Below, in pieces: positions 26,234 to 35,055 of a DNA stretch of 57,482 nt. The position numbers and the translations under genes were made by a program. The notes under the pieces are model-generated. The model saw nothing but the letters and a program-made list of their open reading frames with translations, had not been told where the DNA came from and searched no databases. Each line of letters starts with the position of its first letter. Position 1 is the first letter of the stretch. Source of the DNA: Paracoccaceae bacterium (lineage in GTDB: Bacteria > Pseudomonadota > Alphaproteobacteria > Rhodobacterales > Rhodobacteraceae); contig JAHDEX010000023.1 in NCBI GenBank assembly GCA_020628545.1, positions 1 to 57,482 of the forward strand. Reading direction: 5' to 3'.

Positions 26234-26800
26234 ATGATGATGTCGGGAAACAAGCACTCCGTCTGCGTCTATTGTGGCTCGCGCGATGGGAAGGACTCGG
26301 CATACGCAGAGGCCGCTGAGGCAACCGGTGAGATGCTCGCGCGGAACAGCTGGCGGCTGGTTTACGGGGCAGGCGATGTTGGCTTGATGGGCCGCACAGC
26401 GCGCGCCGCACAGGCCGCCGGTGGCGCCACTTTTGGCGTGATTCCGACCCACCTTTTGGACTGGGAAGTCGGCAAGCGCGACCTCGACACGTTTATCATT
26501 ACCGAGACGATGCACGAACGTAAGAAAGTGATGATCATGAACAGCGATGCAGTCGTTGTTTTGCCCGGTGGTGCGGGGTCGCTGGATGAGTTCTTTGAGG
26601 CGCTCACCTGGCGCCAGCTGGGCCTCCACCAGAAACCAATTTACCTTGTGAATACAAGGGGGTTCTGGTCGCCCCTCATCAATCTGACATCACACATCGT
26701 GAACGAGGGCTTTGCATCTAGCAGCCTATTGGATTTCATCACCGTCGTTGACGACATCACCGATCTTGAAGCCGCGCTGAAAGAGACGTTCGCCGCATAG
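26234..26800 (+). CDS. LOG-family (TIGR00730) Rossmann protein, putative nucleotide 5'-monophosphate phosphoribohydrolase
   Basis: A 188-residue cytosolic protein of the lysine-decarboxylase-like LOG family. In plants and some bacteria LOG enzymes release cytokinin bases from ribosyl monophosphates; many bacterial members act on AMP. Seen here: N-terminal SVCVYCGSRDG, YGAGDVGLMG, METMHERKK-type segment (ETMHERKKVM) and the motif PGGAGSLDEFFE. The usual PGGxGTxxE has Ser in place of Thr. Three ATG codons in a row begin at 26234 with only a weak ribosome site, so the exact start is uncertain by one or two residues. A shared hairpin terminator follows the stop. Confidence 0.85.
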   Translation: MMMSGNKHSVCVYCGSRDGKDSAYAEAAEATGEMLARNSWRLVYGAGDVGLMGRTARAAQAAGGATFGVIPTHLLDWEVGKRDLDTFIITETMHERKKVMIMNSDAVVVLPGGAGSLDEFFEALTWRQLGLHQKPIYLVNTRGFWSPLINLTSHIVNEGFASSSLLDFITVVDDITDLEAALKETFAA

Positions 26801-26802
26801 AA

Positions 26803-26830
26803 AAAGCCCGCCGCAAACGCGACGGGCTTT
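26803..26830. terminator. Bidirectional intrinsic terminator between LOG and sodB
   Basis: AAAGCCCGCCGC-AAAC-GCGACGGGCTTT: 11 of 12 positions pair around a four-base loop. It is flanked by an A-run on the left, giving a T-run when read leftward, and by TTTCAAAT on the right. It lies between converging stops at 26800 and 26852, so it can end both transcripts; the leftward (sodB) U-tract is the stronger. Confidence 0.88.
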
Positions 26831-26851
26831 CAAATCATCTGCGAAAACCGA

Positions 26852-27451
26852 TCACATGCGCGATGCGACGTTTTCCCAGTTCACGAGGTTGTCGAGGAAG
26901 TTTGTCAGATAGGCCGGGCGCTTGTTGCGGAAGTCGATGTAGTAGGAGTGTTCCCACACATCACAGCCCAGAAGCGCGGTTTGACCAAAGCAAAGTGGGT
27001 TCACACCGTTCTCAGTTTTGGTCACTTTCAAGCCACCGTCGCTGTCTTTTACAAGCCAGCACCAGCCAGAGCCGAACTGACCTGCACCCGCGGCAGAAAA
27101 CTCTTCTTTGAACTTATCAACCGAACCAAAGCTATCGTTCAGCGCTGATTCCAGCTCGGACGGCATGGAAGACTTGCCAGGGCCCATCATTTCCCAGAAC
27201 TGGTTGTGGTTCCAAAGCTGACTGATGTTGTTGAAGATACCATTCTGCGCAACGGCGCCTTTGTCGTAAGTGCCGACAATGATCTCTTCGAGGCTTTTGC
27301 CTTCCCACTCTGTCCCTTCAATCGCCTTGTTGCCGTTGGTCACATAGGCGTTGTGGTGCAGATCGTGATGATACTCGAGCGTCTCTTTCGACATACCGTT
27401 GTCAGCAAGGGCGTCGTGCGCGTAAGGAAGATCGGGGAGCGTAAAGGCCAT
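26852..27451 (-). CDS. sodB: Superoxide dismutase [Fe]
   Basis: Converts superoxide to hydrogen peroxide and oxygen in the cytosol. 199 residues. Metal ligands fall in TLEYHHDLHHNAYV (His28 region), LWNHNQFWEMM (His82) and DVWEHSYYIDF (Asp and His near 160). Gln78 in NNISQLWNH is the iron-type outer-sphere position, and the later Mn-type Gln is absent, so iron is favoured. The start at ATG 27451 has GGAGGTGCC upstream; residues upstream of it in frame do not fit the family. A plausible promoter lies at 27489-27517. It sits 101 bp downstream of soxG on the same strand. Confidence 0.95.
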   Translation of the reverse strand: MAFTLPDLPYAHDALADNGMSKETLEYHHDLHHNAYVTNGNKAIEGTEWEGKSLEEIIVGTYDKGAVAQNGIFNNISQLWNHNQFWEMMGPGKSSMPSELESALNDSFGSVDKFKEEFSAAGAGQFGSGWCWLVKDSDGGLKVTKTENGVNPLCFGQTALLGCDVWEHSYYIDFRNKRPAYLTNFLDNLVNWENVASRM

Positions 27452-27488
27452 TTTGGCACCTCCAAGGCTGCGTGTTACTCTTGGGTGG

Positions 27489-27517
27489 TAACAAAGCGCA
27501 AATGCCCCCGGCGTCAA
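27489..27517 (-). promoter_or_regulatory. Possible sodB promoter
   Basis: On the minus strand, TTGACG (27517-27512) is followed after 17 bases by TTGTTA (27494-27489), 37 bases before the sodB ATG. The -35 is close to consensus and the -10 is poor. It lies between the soxG stop and sodB, so sodB may be transcribed independently of the sox operon. Confidence 0.35.
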
Positions 27518-27552
27518 CCCGACAACGTTCTTCCGCACAGATATTGATGAGA

Positions 27553-28125
27553 CTACGCCTGTGACAGGTAGTCGACAGGACCCGCCAGGGCTGAGGTCGC
27601 CAAAAGGTCAAATGTGTATTGGGCGACTGATCTGAAACAGATGACGTTGAACGTTGTCTCATCCGACATCCAGAATGCCGCCGCGACCTGTCCTAGGCGT
27701 GTGCGGCGCAGTTCACCAACACCAAAGCTGTCGGGGTGCAAGTCAACGGGGGTGAGTTTCGCGACCACATCGCGCGCATCCGCACCTGCCACTGTCATCA
27801 TGCCACGCGCATCGGACACATTCGCGGCCAGATGATGCGTGCCGGACAGCGCCTTACCGATTTCTTCGAGCGCTTCACCAACGGCCCCGTAGGACACCAG
27901 CAGAAGCAACTCATCCGGTGACATCCAGCAGATGCCGTTCTCGCCTGCAGAAGTGACCTGTCCTTTCGCGGGAAAGGTCGCTCCGGTCAGCTTCGTGCAA
28001 ACCTCTTGCAATTTTTGATCTGACAGATCGCCTCGCAGGGTGATCATGCCCCGCAAACCCGCGTCGCGGACAGCGACAGGGCCTTCGGCAACTTTGCCAC
28101 CCAAGACACTCACAGCATTAGACAT
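27553..28125 (-). CDS. soxG: Sarcosine oxidase, gamma subunit
   Basis: Smallest folate-domain-like subunit of the heterotetrameric sarcosine oxidase. 190 residues. Recognisable features are LRGDLSDQKLQEVC, GICWMSPDELLLLV, a central LSGTHHLAANVSDAR and FGVGELRRTRLGQVAAAFW. The start at ATG 28125 overlaps the soxA stop by 8 bp (ATGTCTAA), showing tight coupling, and the longer in-frame extension would lie inside soxA. Last gene of soxB-(small gene)-soxD-soxA-soxG. Its catalytic part is structural; SoxA and SoxB carry the flavin, NAD and folate sites. Confidence 0.92.
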   Translation of the reverse strand: MSNAVSVLGGKVAEGPVAVRDAGLRGMITLRGDLSDQKLQEVCTKLTGATFPAKGQVTSAGENGICWMSPDELLLLVSYGAVGEALEEIGKALSGTHHLAANVSDARGMMTVAGADARDVVAKLTPVDLHPDSFGVGELRRTRLGQVAAAFWMSDETTFNVICFRSVAQYTFDLLATSALAGPVDYLSQA

Positions 28126-31123
28126 TTTGCTTCTCCCCGTCAGGGTCGTAGAACACCGGACTGACGATCTTGGCCTTGATTGGATCACCATGCGTGTTGG
28201 TAAAGCTGATGACATCGCCCATGCGATCCGGGCCATTGTGAACCAGTCCCATCGCAATGCCGCGGCCCAGCGTGGGCGAATGATAGGTGGAGGTCACGCG
28301 TCCTTGCGTATTCACCTGCCCGTTTGCGTTCGTCCCATCCGCAATCCCATATGCCCCATCGGGGAGCACCGACCCGTCAAGTGTTTCCAGCCCAACCAGC
28401 TTCCAACGATCCGGGTTGTCCATGTGGCTGCGCCCGTGGGCGCGCTTGCCAAGGTAGTCGTCTTTCTTCTTCGACAACGCCCAATTGAGGTTCAGGTCTT
28501 GCGGGATCACAGTGCCGTCGGTCTCATCACCGATCATGATGAACCCTTTCTCAGCACGCATGATATGCAGCGCCTCAGTGCCGTAAGGCATGATCCCATG
28601 GCTCTCACCAGCGGCCATCAACGCATCCCAGAAGGCTTGCCCTTGGCTCGCATCCACGGCAATCTCATAGGACAATTCCCCTGAGAAACTAATGCGATAG
28701 ACGCGGACCTTAATGCCACCCAGTGTGCCATCGGCCCACTGCATGAACGGCAATGCCTCTTTCGAGACGTCCATGCCACCGAGTGCCTCCAAAACCTTTC
28801 GGGCTTTGGGCCCAACAACGGCAACCTGTGCGTATTGCTCGGTCACGTTGGCGACGTAGACTTTCCAATCCCACCATTCGCACTGCAACCAGTCTTCCAT
28901 CCAGCCGTGAATGTGATCTGCTCCGCCAGAGGTGGTATGGCACAGCCATGTGTCCTCATTGATCCGGGCGACGACCCCGTCGTCCATCAGGAAACCGTTT
29001 TCGGAGCACATCAGCCCATAGCGGCATTTTCCAACCGGCAAGGAGGACATCATGTTCGTGTACATCATGTCCAGGAATTTGCCTGCATCGGGGCCACTGA
29101 CGATCAGCTTACCCAGCGTGGAGGCATCAAGAAGCCCGACGTTTTCACGCGTATTCTTCACCTCGCGATGGACTGCCTCGTGCACGGTCTCTTCCCTGCG
29201 CGGGAACGCATATGGCCTGCGCCAATAACCCACCGGTTCAAAGTCCGCGCCGTTTGCAGCCTGCCAGTCGTAGATGGGTGTCTTGCGGATGGGCTGGAAC
29301 AGATCATCTTTTGCCGCCCCGGCAATCGAGCCAAGTGAGATTGGCGTATAGGGCGGGCGGAAAGTGGTGGTGCCGACATCGGGAATGTCTGACCCAAGCG
29401 CGTTAGAAAGAACCGCCAGTCCATTGATATTACTCAACTTCCCCTGATCCGTCGCCATGCCAAGGGTTGTGTAGCGCTTGGCGTGTTCGACGCTTTCAAA
29501 GCCCTCCTGCGCGGCCAGCTGAACATCGGACACCTTCACATCGTTCTGATAATCCAGCCAGGCTTTCGCCCGTAGCTTGTGCTTGGCGCCATAAGGCATC
29601 ATCCAGACCGGCTGGATGGGCTCTTGTGCTTCGTCAAAGCCCTCTGGCGCATCACCCGCCTTCCCCTTTGCCCCGGCTTGCGCTGCCGCTCCGGCACCTG
29701 CCGTGAACCCATCGGTTAGCACGTCACTCGTAAACAAGTGACCGTTTGCAGTCCCGGCAGTGATGACAAAACCCTTCCCATCTGCCCCGGTAGGCGGGCG
29801 ATTGGGATCGGGCCGGAACATCGCCTGCTCTGCATCCCAGTTCAGCTTGCCACCGCAGTGGGACCACAGGTGGACGATGGGTGACCAACCGCCAGACATC
29901 GCCACGCATTCGCAAGGCAGCTCTTCAAGAACGGCGCCTTCGCCTTCCATACTGCAAAGCGCCACGCCTACAACATCACGTAGACCCTTGACCTTCGCGA
30001 TTCCCATACCGGTGCGCACAGCGATGCCGGCTTCACAAACCTTCCGGACGAGAGGACCATCCGGGTCGGCGCGCGCATCAACGACCATTGGGACGGTCAG
30101 GCCGCTTTTGTGGAGGACCAAAGCCGTGCGATAGGCATCATCATTGTTGGTCACAATGACAGTGCGGTCACCCGGTGAGACTCCGTAGTTGACGACGTAG
30201 TCACGCACGGCAGATGCCAGCATCACACCGGGCAAGTCGTTGGCAGCAAAGGACAATGGTCGTTCAATCGCCCCGGTGGCGGTCACGATCTGATTTGCGC
30301 GGATCCGCCAAAGCCGATGACGCGGACCCTGTTTGCCGCCCTCATGCAAATGCTCATAAGCCAGCACATAACCATGGTCGTAGACACCTGCGCCCATGCA
30401 AGACGTCCGCATAGTGACCGTGGGCAGTCCTCGCAACGCAGCGACAGTATCCGAAATCCATTCCGTCGCGGGCTTGCCTTCAATCTCAGGCATATCAACG
30501 GCAGCCCGACCGCCCCACACCGGTGTCTGTTCCAACAGAAGGACCCGCGCACCGGCCTGTCCAGCCGCCAAAGCCGCGGACAATCCAGCAATCCCACCAC
30601 CGATAATCAGAACATCAACGTGGGCGTTGTAATGCTCATAGGTGTCGGTGTCTTTCTCCGTCGGCGCTTTGCCCAGACCGGCGGATTTGCGAATGAACGG
30701 CTCATAGACATGTTTCCAGAGCGGCCGCGGGTGAATGAACATCTTGTAATAGAAGCCCGCTGGCAAAAAACGTGAGAGGAGCGTGTTGATCGCGCCAACG
30801 TCAAATTCAAGCGTTGGCCAATGGTTTTGGCTCGCCGCTTTAAGACCGTCAAACAGGGGCGTGGTCGTCGTCCGCTGGTTCGGTTCTAGCTTCGCCCCTT
30901 CACCCAGATTAACAAGCGCATTTGGTTCTTCCGCGCCTGAGGCAACGATGCCGCGCGCGCGGTGATATTTGAACGACCGTCCGACGAGCGTCTGACCGTT
31001 CGCCAGCAAGGCCGACGCCAGAGTATCACCGGCATAACCGCGCATCTGCTTGCCGTTGAACGAGAACGACAGCGGCTTGGTGCGGTCAATCAGCCGACCG
31101 CCTTTGGACAAACGCGTGCTCAT
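28118..31123 (-). CDS. soxA: Sarcosine oxidase, alpha subunit
   Basis: Large subunit of tetrameric sarcosine oxidase, which demethylates sarcosine to glycine, giving hydrogen peroxide and, with tetrahydrofolate, methylene-THF. 1001 residues, the family norm. In order: an N-terminal 2Fe-2S-like fold region (SFSFNGKQMRGYAGDTLASA, no obvious cluster cysteines), a Rossmann dinucleotide site VLIIGGGIAGLSAALAAGQ near 160-180, a second nucleotide site TVIVTNNDDAYRTAL, and from about residue 600 an aminomethyltransferase (GCV_T) folate domain with GLLDASTLGKLIVSG and a C-terminal GRVTSTYHSPTLGRGIAMG. The start at 31123 overlaps soxD by ATGA. Confidence 0.97.
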   Translation of the reverse strand: MSTRLSKGGRLIDRTKPLSFSFNGKQMRGYAGDTLASALLANGQTLVGRSFKYHRARGIVASGAEEPNALVNLGEGAKLEPNQRTTTTPLFDGLKAASQNHWPTLEFDVGAINTLLSRFLPAGFYYKMFIHPRPLWKHVYEPFIRKSAGLGKAPTEKDTDTYEHYNAHVDVLIIGGGIAGLSAALAAGQAGARVLLLEQTPVWGGRAAVDMPEIEGKPATEWISDTVAALRGLPTVTMRTSCMGAGVYDHGYVLAYEHLHEGGKQGPRHRLWRIRANQIVTATGAIERPLSFAANDLPGVMLASAVRDYVVNYGVSPGDRTVIVTNNDDAYRTALVLHKSGLTVPMVVDARADPDGPLVRKVCEAGIAVRTGMGIAKVKGLRDVVGVALCSMEGEGAVLEELPCECVAMSGGWSPIVHLWSHCGGKLNWDAEQAMFRPDPNRPPTGADGKGFVITAGTANGHLFTSDVLTDGFTAGAGAAAQAGAKGKAGDAPEGFDEAQEPIQPVWMMPYGAKHKLRAKAWLDYQNDVKVSDVQLAAQEGFESVEHAKRYTTLGMATDQGKLSNINGLAVLSNALGSDIPDVGTTTFRPPYTPISLGSIAGAAKDDLFQPIRKTPIYDWQAANGADFEPVGYWRRPYAFPRREETVHEAVHREVKNTRENVGLLDASTLGKLIVSGPDAGKFLDMMYTNMMSSLPVGKCRYGLMCSENGFLMDDGVVARINEDTWLCHTTSGGADHIHGWMEDWLQCEWWDWKVYVANVTEQYAQVAVVGPKARKVLEALGGMDVSKEALPFMQWADGTLGGIKVRVYRISFSGELSYEIAVDASQGQAFWDALMAAGESHGIMPYGTEALHIMRAEKGFIMIGDETDGTVIPQDLNLNWALSKKKDDYLGKRAHGRSHMDNPDRWKLVGLETLDGSVLPDGAYGIADGTNANGQVNTQGRVTSTYHSPTLGRGIAMGLVHNGPDRMGDVISFTNTHGDPIKAKIVSPVFYDPDGEKQNV

Positions 31124-31449
31124 GCCTCGCCCTCCCATGTCCAGTCGGGATCGACTGCACGGATCTTCTCTTGGATGTCTGCTGGTGGCGACTTGGTCTG
31201 CGCCGCGTATGTGCCAAAGACCTCAAGCGTGACTGTGCTGCGCGCGGCGAGGAACCACTTTCCACAGCCATAGGCGTGACGCCACCGCTCGACATGTATG
31301 CCCTTGGGGTTCTTGCGGACAAAGAGGTAGCTTTCAAAGTCCTCGTCCGAAGACCCCGGCCCGAACCGCTTCAGGTGCGCCTCACCACCGGCATGCAAAT
31401 CGGTTTCATCGACATCTTGGCCGCAATAGGGGCAGTGCAACATCAGCAT
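31120..31449 (-). CDS. soxD: Sarcosine oxidase, delta subunit
   Basis: Small zinc-binding subunit of tetrameric sarcosine oxidase. 109 residues. The N-terminal HCPYCGQ gives two zinc cysteines, and HAYGCGKWF supplies a further Cys and His for the site. ERWRHAYGCGKWFLAARST is strongly conserved in this family. The start may be at 31449 or two residues later. It overlaps soxA by ATGA and is separated from soxB by a small membrane-protein gene and two gaps. Confidence 0.95.
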   Translation of the reverse strand: MLMLHCPYCGQDVDETDLHAGGEAHLKRFGPGSSDEDFESYLFVRKNPKGIHVERWRHAYGCGKWFLAARSTVTLEVFGTYAAQTKSPPADIQEKIRAVDPDWTWEGEA

Positions 31450-31536
31450 GGCTGCACCTCGCGGCGCGGCATGACGAAAAGGGCAGACGCAGAAATGCGG
31501 CTGCCCTTCCCTGGGGGTGTATGAGGGACGTCGTGC

Positions 31537-31710
31537 TTAGTCGGGTGCAGATTCCGTGAGAGATGCACCCAAGTTGCCCGCAGAAGCGGGAAAGAGTGTT
31601 GTTTCGAGCAGCGCATACCCGACCAAACCGATGATGAAGATGGCGGCAATGAGCAGACCGCTTCCCCGGTGTGTCGGTGTGGACCGTTTGTGAGACGTGA
31701 AATCGACCAT
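31537..31710 (-). CDS. Small single-helix membrane protein inside the sox operon
   Basis: A 57-residue protein of unknown function. The start at ATG 31710 is chosen because GAGGAG lies 6 bases upstream; the frame remains open further upstream without a good ribosome site. Basic N terminus MVDFTSHKRSTPTHRG, one hydrophobic helix LLIAAIFIIGLVGYALL, then a short polar tail GNLGASLTESAPD. The positive N terminus suggests N-in topology. It lies 232 bp after soxB and 87 bp before soxD, all on one strand. No match to a known sarcosine oxidase subunit is apparent. It could be an unrelated small gene with its own promoter in the 31711-31942 gap. Confidence 0.65.
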   Translation of the reverse strand: MVDFTSHKRSTPTHRGSGLLIAAIFIIGLVGYALLETTLFPASAGNLGASLTESAPD

Positions 31711-31942
31711 GCAGCTCCTCGATTTGCCCACCCAAGACAAACGTGACGACCGCAGTTTAAAATCGCTAATGTTAACGAAGACTTAAGCGCAAATGCGCAG
31801 GTGTCAGCCCAAAACGGTTGAACCCATGGGCCGAAGTTTGCCGATAAGCCTGAAGTTGCTGCACCCATAGACATACAACCTATTGATGTATTTCCATCTC
31901 TGACCGCGTCGGACGACGCATCACCTACAAGATGTTGTGTCA

Positions 31943-33187
31943 TCAGTGAGCCACCCCCGCTGCGACGCTTTCGTCAATAAATTTGCCTTCGCGGAAGCGG
32001 AACATGCTGAATTCTTCCGTCAGGGGTGATTCCCCCTTCGCGATCAGCTCCGCCATCGCCCATCCCGACCCAGGGATCGCTTTGAAGCCGCCAGTGCCCC
32101 AACCGCAATTTACAAAGATGCCATCAACCGGGGTCTTGGACAGGATCGGGGAGCGGTCGCCCGTCACGTCCACAATACCCCCCCACTGCCGCAACATCTT
32201 GAGCCGCGACAAGATCGGGAATGTCTCAACCAAAGCCCGCACCGTTTCTTCGATATGATGGAAGGATCCGCGTTGGGTGTAGTTGTTATAACCATCGGTG
32301 CCGCCACCGATGACCATCTCACCTTTGTCCGATTGAGACAGATAGCCATGTACAGTGTTCGCCATCACGACAATGTCCATGCATGGCTTGATCGGTTCTG
32401 ACACGAGCGCCTGCAGTGCTACGCTTTCGATCGGCAAGCGGAAACCGGCTTTCTCGGCCAGCACAGAGGCATGCCCGGCCACCACCATGCCCAGCTTGTC
32501 GCAACCGATATGGCCCTGCGTGGTTTCAACCCCGGTGACTTTGCCACCTTCGCGGGTCACGCCGGTGACTTCACACTTTTGGATGATGTCCATGCCCATG
32601 TCCGAACAGGCGCGCGCATAGCCCCATGCAACCGCATCGTGGCGCGCTGTCCCACCCCGCGCTTGCCACAGCCCGCCAAGAACCGGATAGCGCGGACCAT
32701 TGATATTCATGATCGGGCAAAGCTCTTTCACGCGGTTCGGCCCGATCCATTCCGTCTCAACCCCCTGTAAGGAGTTCGCGTGCGCGGTCCGCTGATAGCC
32801 TCGGATTTCGTGCTGCGTTTGGGCGAGCATGATGACGCCACGCGGGCTGAACATCACGTTGTAGTTCAGGTCCTGGCTGAGCGTCTCATAAAGACTGCGG
32901 GACTTTTCGTAGATCGCGGCAGACGGGTCCTGCAGATAGTTTGACCGGATGATTGTCGTATTTCGACCAGTGTTACCCCCACCGAGCCACCCTTTCTCAA
33001 GCACAGCAACGTTGGTGATCCCAAAGTTCTTCCCGAGGTAGTAAGCCGTTGCAAGGCCATGCCCACCGGCACCGACAATGATGACATCGTACTTTTTCTT
33101 GGGCGCTCGTTTCGCCCAGGCGCGTTCCCACCCTTGGTGGTGGCGCATGGCTTCCCGAGCGATGGCAAAGGCTGAATAACGTTTCAT
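31943..33187 (-). CDS. soxB: Sarcosine oxidase, beta subunit
   Basis: Flavin subunit where sarcosine is oxidised. 414 residues of the DAO/MSOX fold. FAD Rossmann motif DVIIVGAGGHGLATAYYLG (residues about 34-52), then GGGNTGRNTTIIRSNY and RGGTARHDAVAWGYAR, the region in which a histidine binds FMN covalently in this enzyme family, and C-terminal GWGTGGFKAIPGSGW. The exact FMN histidine was not resolved by eye. The start at ATG 33187 gives MKRYSAFAIAREA, a common SoxB N terminus; upstream in-frame sequence is unrelated. First gene of the operon, divergent from ccmI across 201 bp. Confidence 0.96.
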   Translation of the reverse strand: MKRYSAFAIAREAMRHHQGWERAWAKRAPKKKYDVIIVGAGGHGLATAYYLGKNFGITNVAVLEKGWLGGGNTGRNTTIIRSNYLQDPSAAIYEKSRSLYETLSQDLNYNVMFSPRGVIMLAQTQHEIRGYQRTAHANSLQGVETEWIGPNRVKELCPIMNINGPRYPVLGGLWQARGGTARHDAVAWGYARACSDMGMDIIQKCEVTGVTREGGKVTGVETTQGHIGCDKLGMVVAGHASVLAEKAGFRLPIESVALQALVSEPIKPCMDIVVMANTVHGYLSQSDKGEMVIGGGTDGYNNYTQRGSFHHIEETVRALVETFPILSRLKMLRQWGGIVDVTGDRSPILSKTPVDGIFVNCGWGTGGFKAIPGSGWAMAELIAKGESPLTEEFSMFRFREGKFIDESVAAGVAH

Positions 33188-33388
33188 GCGTCGCGACTTC
33201 TGCAGTGATTGTCCCACGACGGTAGTGGACCCATGAGGCAGAGAAAAGCTGACTGCCTGCGGCGCAAACGCGCAGTTTTGCGACATCCGGATTGCTGCCT
33301 TCCACCGACTCGCGGCGGCGTGATGCCGCGTGGCCTTTCCGGCCATGATTTTCGTCGTTAAGTAAGGCGCAATCGAAAGGCTTACCAC

Positions 33389-34582
33389 ATGTTTTGGATC
33401 GTCTGTGCAGTGCTGACACTCGCCATTGTTGCGATGGTGCTTGCGCCAATGTTGCGCCCGACCGAGACGGTTGTAGCTGATGACCCTCAGGTTGCGATCT
33501 ACAAGGCCCAATTAGAGGAAGTCGAACGCGACGTCGCACGCGATGTCTTGTCCGTTGAGGACGCTGAGCGGGCGAAAGCAGAGATTGCACGCCGCCTGAT
33601 TGCCGCGTCCGAAACAAAATCCCGCACGTCACAAAGCCCGATCGCCCGGTCTTCTTCAGTTTTGCTGGCACTTGGTTTGATCGTCGGAACCGGCATGACC
33701 TATTACTTGCTAGGCGCGCCTGGGTATCCCGATCTTCCCATGCAGACACGCATCGCGCTTGGTGACGAAGCGCGCGCCAACCGCCCCTCTCAGGCGGCAT
33801 TTGAAGAGGCAGCGCCAACGCTGACCCCGCCGGATGTGCCGAGCGACTATCTTGCCTCCGTCGAGCAGCTTCGCACCCTTGTCCCGCTACGAGGTGACGA
33901 CCTGCAAGGCTGGGAATTGCTGGCCTATCATGAGGCGCAGTTACGCAACTATGCTGCAGCGGCTGCGGCACAGTCGAAGGTTGTTGAAATCAAAGCTGCG
34001 GAGGCGACCACAGATGACCTGATCCGTCATGCCGATCTGTTAGTTACAGCCGCAAACGGATTTGTCTCACCAGAGGCCGAAGAGGTTGTCCGCGAAATTC
34101 TGGCGATCAACCCGGATAGCATCGCCGCGCGCTATTACCTCGGTACGCTGTTCTATCAGACTGACCGACCTGATCGCGCGTTTCAGCTTTGGCGGTCCAT
34201 CCTCGAAAGTGGCGCGTCCGAGAGTTTCCATGTCACTATGGCGCGACGGCAGATCGGCGACGCTGCATTCCGCACCGGGATCGACTACACACCACCCCCA
34301 CCAAACGGGCCGTCGCTGGAGGACATTCAGGCCGCTGAAGACCTCGACCCCGAAGCACGCACCGCGATGATTGAAGGGATGGTGGCCAGCCTATCTGATC
34401 GCCTGGCCACACAGGGTGGTTCAGTCACAGAATGGGCGCGCTTGATCACAGCTTATGGCGTTCTGGGCCAAACCGACGATGCAAAGGAAATCCTTGCAGA
34501 AGCACGCGATGTCTTTGGTGCATCCGAGGAGGCGATGGGAATTCTTGACGATGCGGAAGCGCGTGCGGGCCTGACCGAATGA
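33389..34582 (+). CDS. ccmI: c-type cytochrome biogenesis protein CcmI
   Basis: Membrane TPR chaperone that holds apocytochrome c for haem ligation. 397 residues. Two N-terminal membrane helices (MFWIVCAVLTLAIVAMVLAP and SSVLLALGLIVGTGMTYYLL, with the family's GAPGYPDLPM just after) enclose a cytoplasmic loop with a leucine-zipper-like segment. A periplasmic TPR domain follows (GWELLAYHEAQLRNYAAAAA, IAARYYLGTLFYQTDRPDRA). Separated by about 27 kb from ccmABCDG in this window. Coupled to ruvX by an ATGA overlap. Confidence 0.93.
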   Translation: MFWIVCAVLTLAIVAMVLAPMLRPTETVVADDPQVAIYKAQLEEVERDVARDVLSVEDAERAKAEIARRLIAASETKSRTSQSPIARSSSVLLALGLIVGTGMTYYLLGAPGYPDLPMQTRIALGDEARANRPSQAAFEEAAPTLTPPDVPSDYLASVEQLRTLVPLRGDDLQGWELLAYHEAQLRNYAAAAAAQSKVVEIKAAEATTDDLIRHADLLVTAANGFVSPEAEEVVREILAINPDSIAARYYLGTLFYQTDRPDRAFQLWRSILESGASESFHVTMARRQIGDAAFRTGIDYTPPPPNGPSLEDIQAAEDLDPEARTAMIEGMVASLSDRLATQGGSVTEWARLITAYGVLGQTDDAKEILAEARDVFGASEEAMGILDDAEARAGLTE

Positions 34583-35055
34583 TCATCGATACCCCCGAAG
34601 ACTTCGCAGGCATTTTGCCACCCGTCGGCGCTATTGCCGGGCTTGATCTAGGCACCGTGACAATCGGGGTCGCTGTCTCTGATCGAATGCGGTCTGTCGG
34701 CTCTCCGCTCGAAACGATCAAGCGCAAAAAATTCGGCGTTGATGCCGAGAAACTGTTGACGTTGGTGAAGTCACGGGACGTGTGTGGATTGGTTCTTGGA
34801 CTGCCGCGCAACATGGACGGCTCCGAAGGGCCACGGTGCCAGTCAACCCGCGCTTTTGCCCGCAACCTTGAAAAACTTACAGATCTGCCGATCACCTTTT
34901 GGGATGAACGTTTGTCCACGGTCGCTGCTGAACGCGCTCTGCTTGAGGCGGATACGTCACGAAAACGTCGCGCCAATGTCATTGATCACGTCGCTGCCGG
35001 GTATATCTTGCAAGGGCTGCTGGATCGTCTGGCACATCTGAAGGGCCAAACATGA
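34579..35055 (+). CDS. ruvX: Holliday junction resolvase RuvX/YqgF family
   Basis: A 158-residue RNase H-fold protein; YqgF members act in pre-16S rRNA 5'-end maturation and were earlier proposed as a Holliday junction resolvase. AIAGLDLGTVTIGVAVSDRM carries the first catalytic Asp, FWDERLSTVAAERALLE the Glu, and NVIDHVAAGYILQGLLD the last Asp. Overlaps ccmI and the DUF1289 gene by ATGA on each side, so the three form one operon. Confidence 0.93.
   Translation: MIIDTPEDFAGILPPVGAIAGLDLGTVTIGVAVSDRMRSVGSPLETIKRKKFGVDAEKLLTLVKSRDVCGLVLGLPRNMDGSEGPRCQSTRAFARNLEKLTDLPITFWDERLSTVAAERALLEADTSRKRRANVIDHVAAGYILQGLLDRLAHLKGQT

Noticed and set aside
33188-33388. Glycine riboswitch or similar leader upstream of soxB
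   Set aside because: Only short GC inverted repeats such as GGCC-GGAAA-GGCC were found; no tandem aptamer pattern or terminator/antiterminator pair was recognised.
33188-33511. Upstream extension of soxB by about 108 codons
   Set aside because: It would extend into the opposing ccmI gene and lacks oxidase character; ATG 33187 gives the normal SoxB N terminus.
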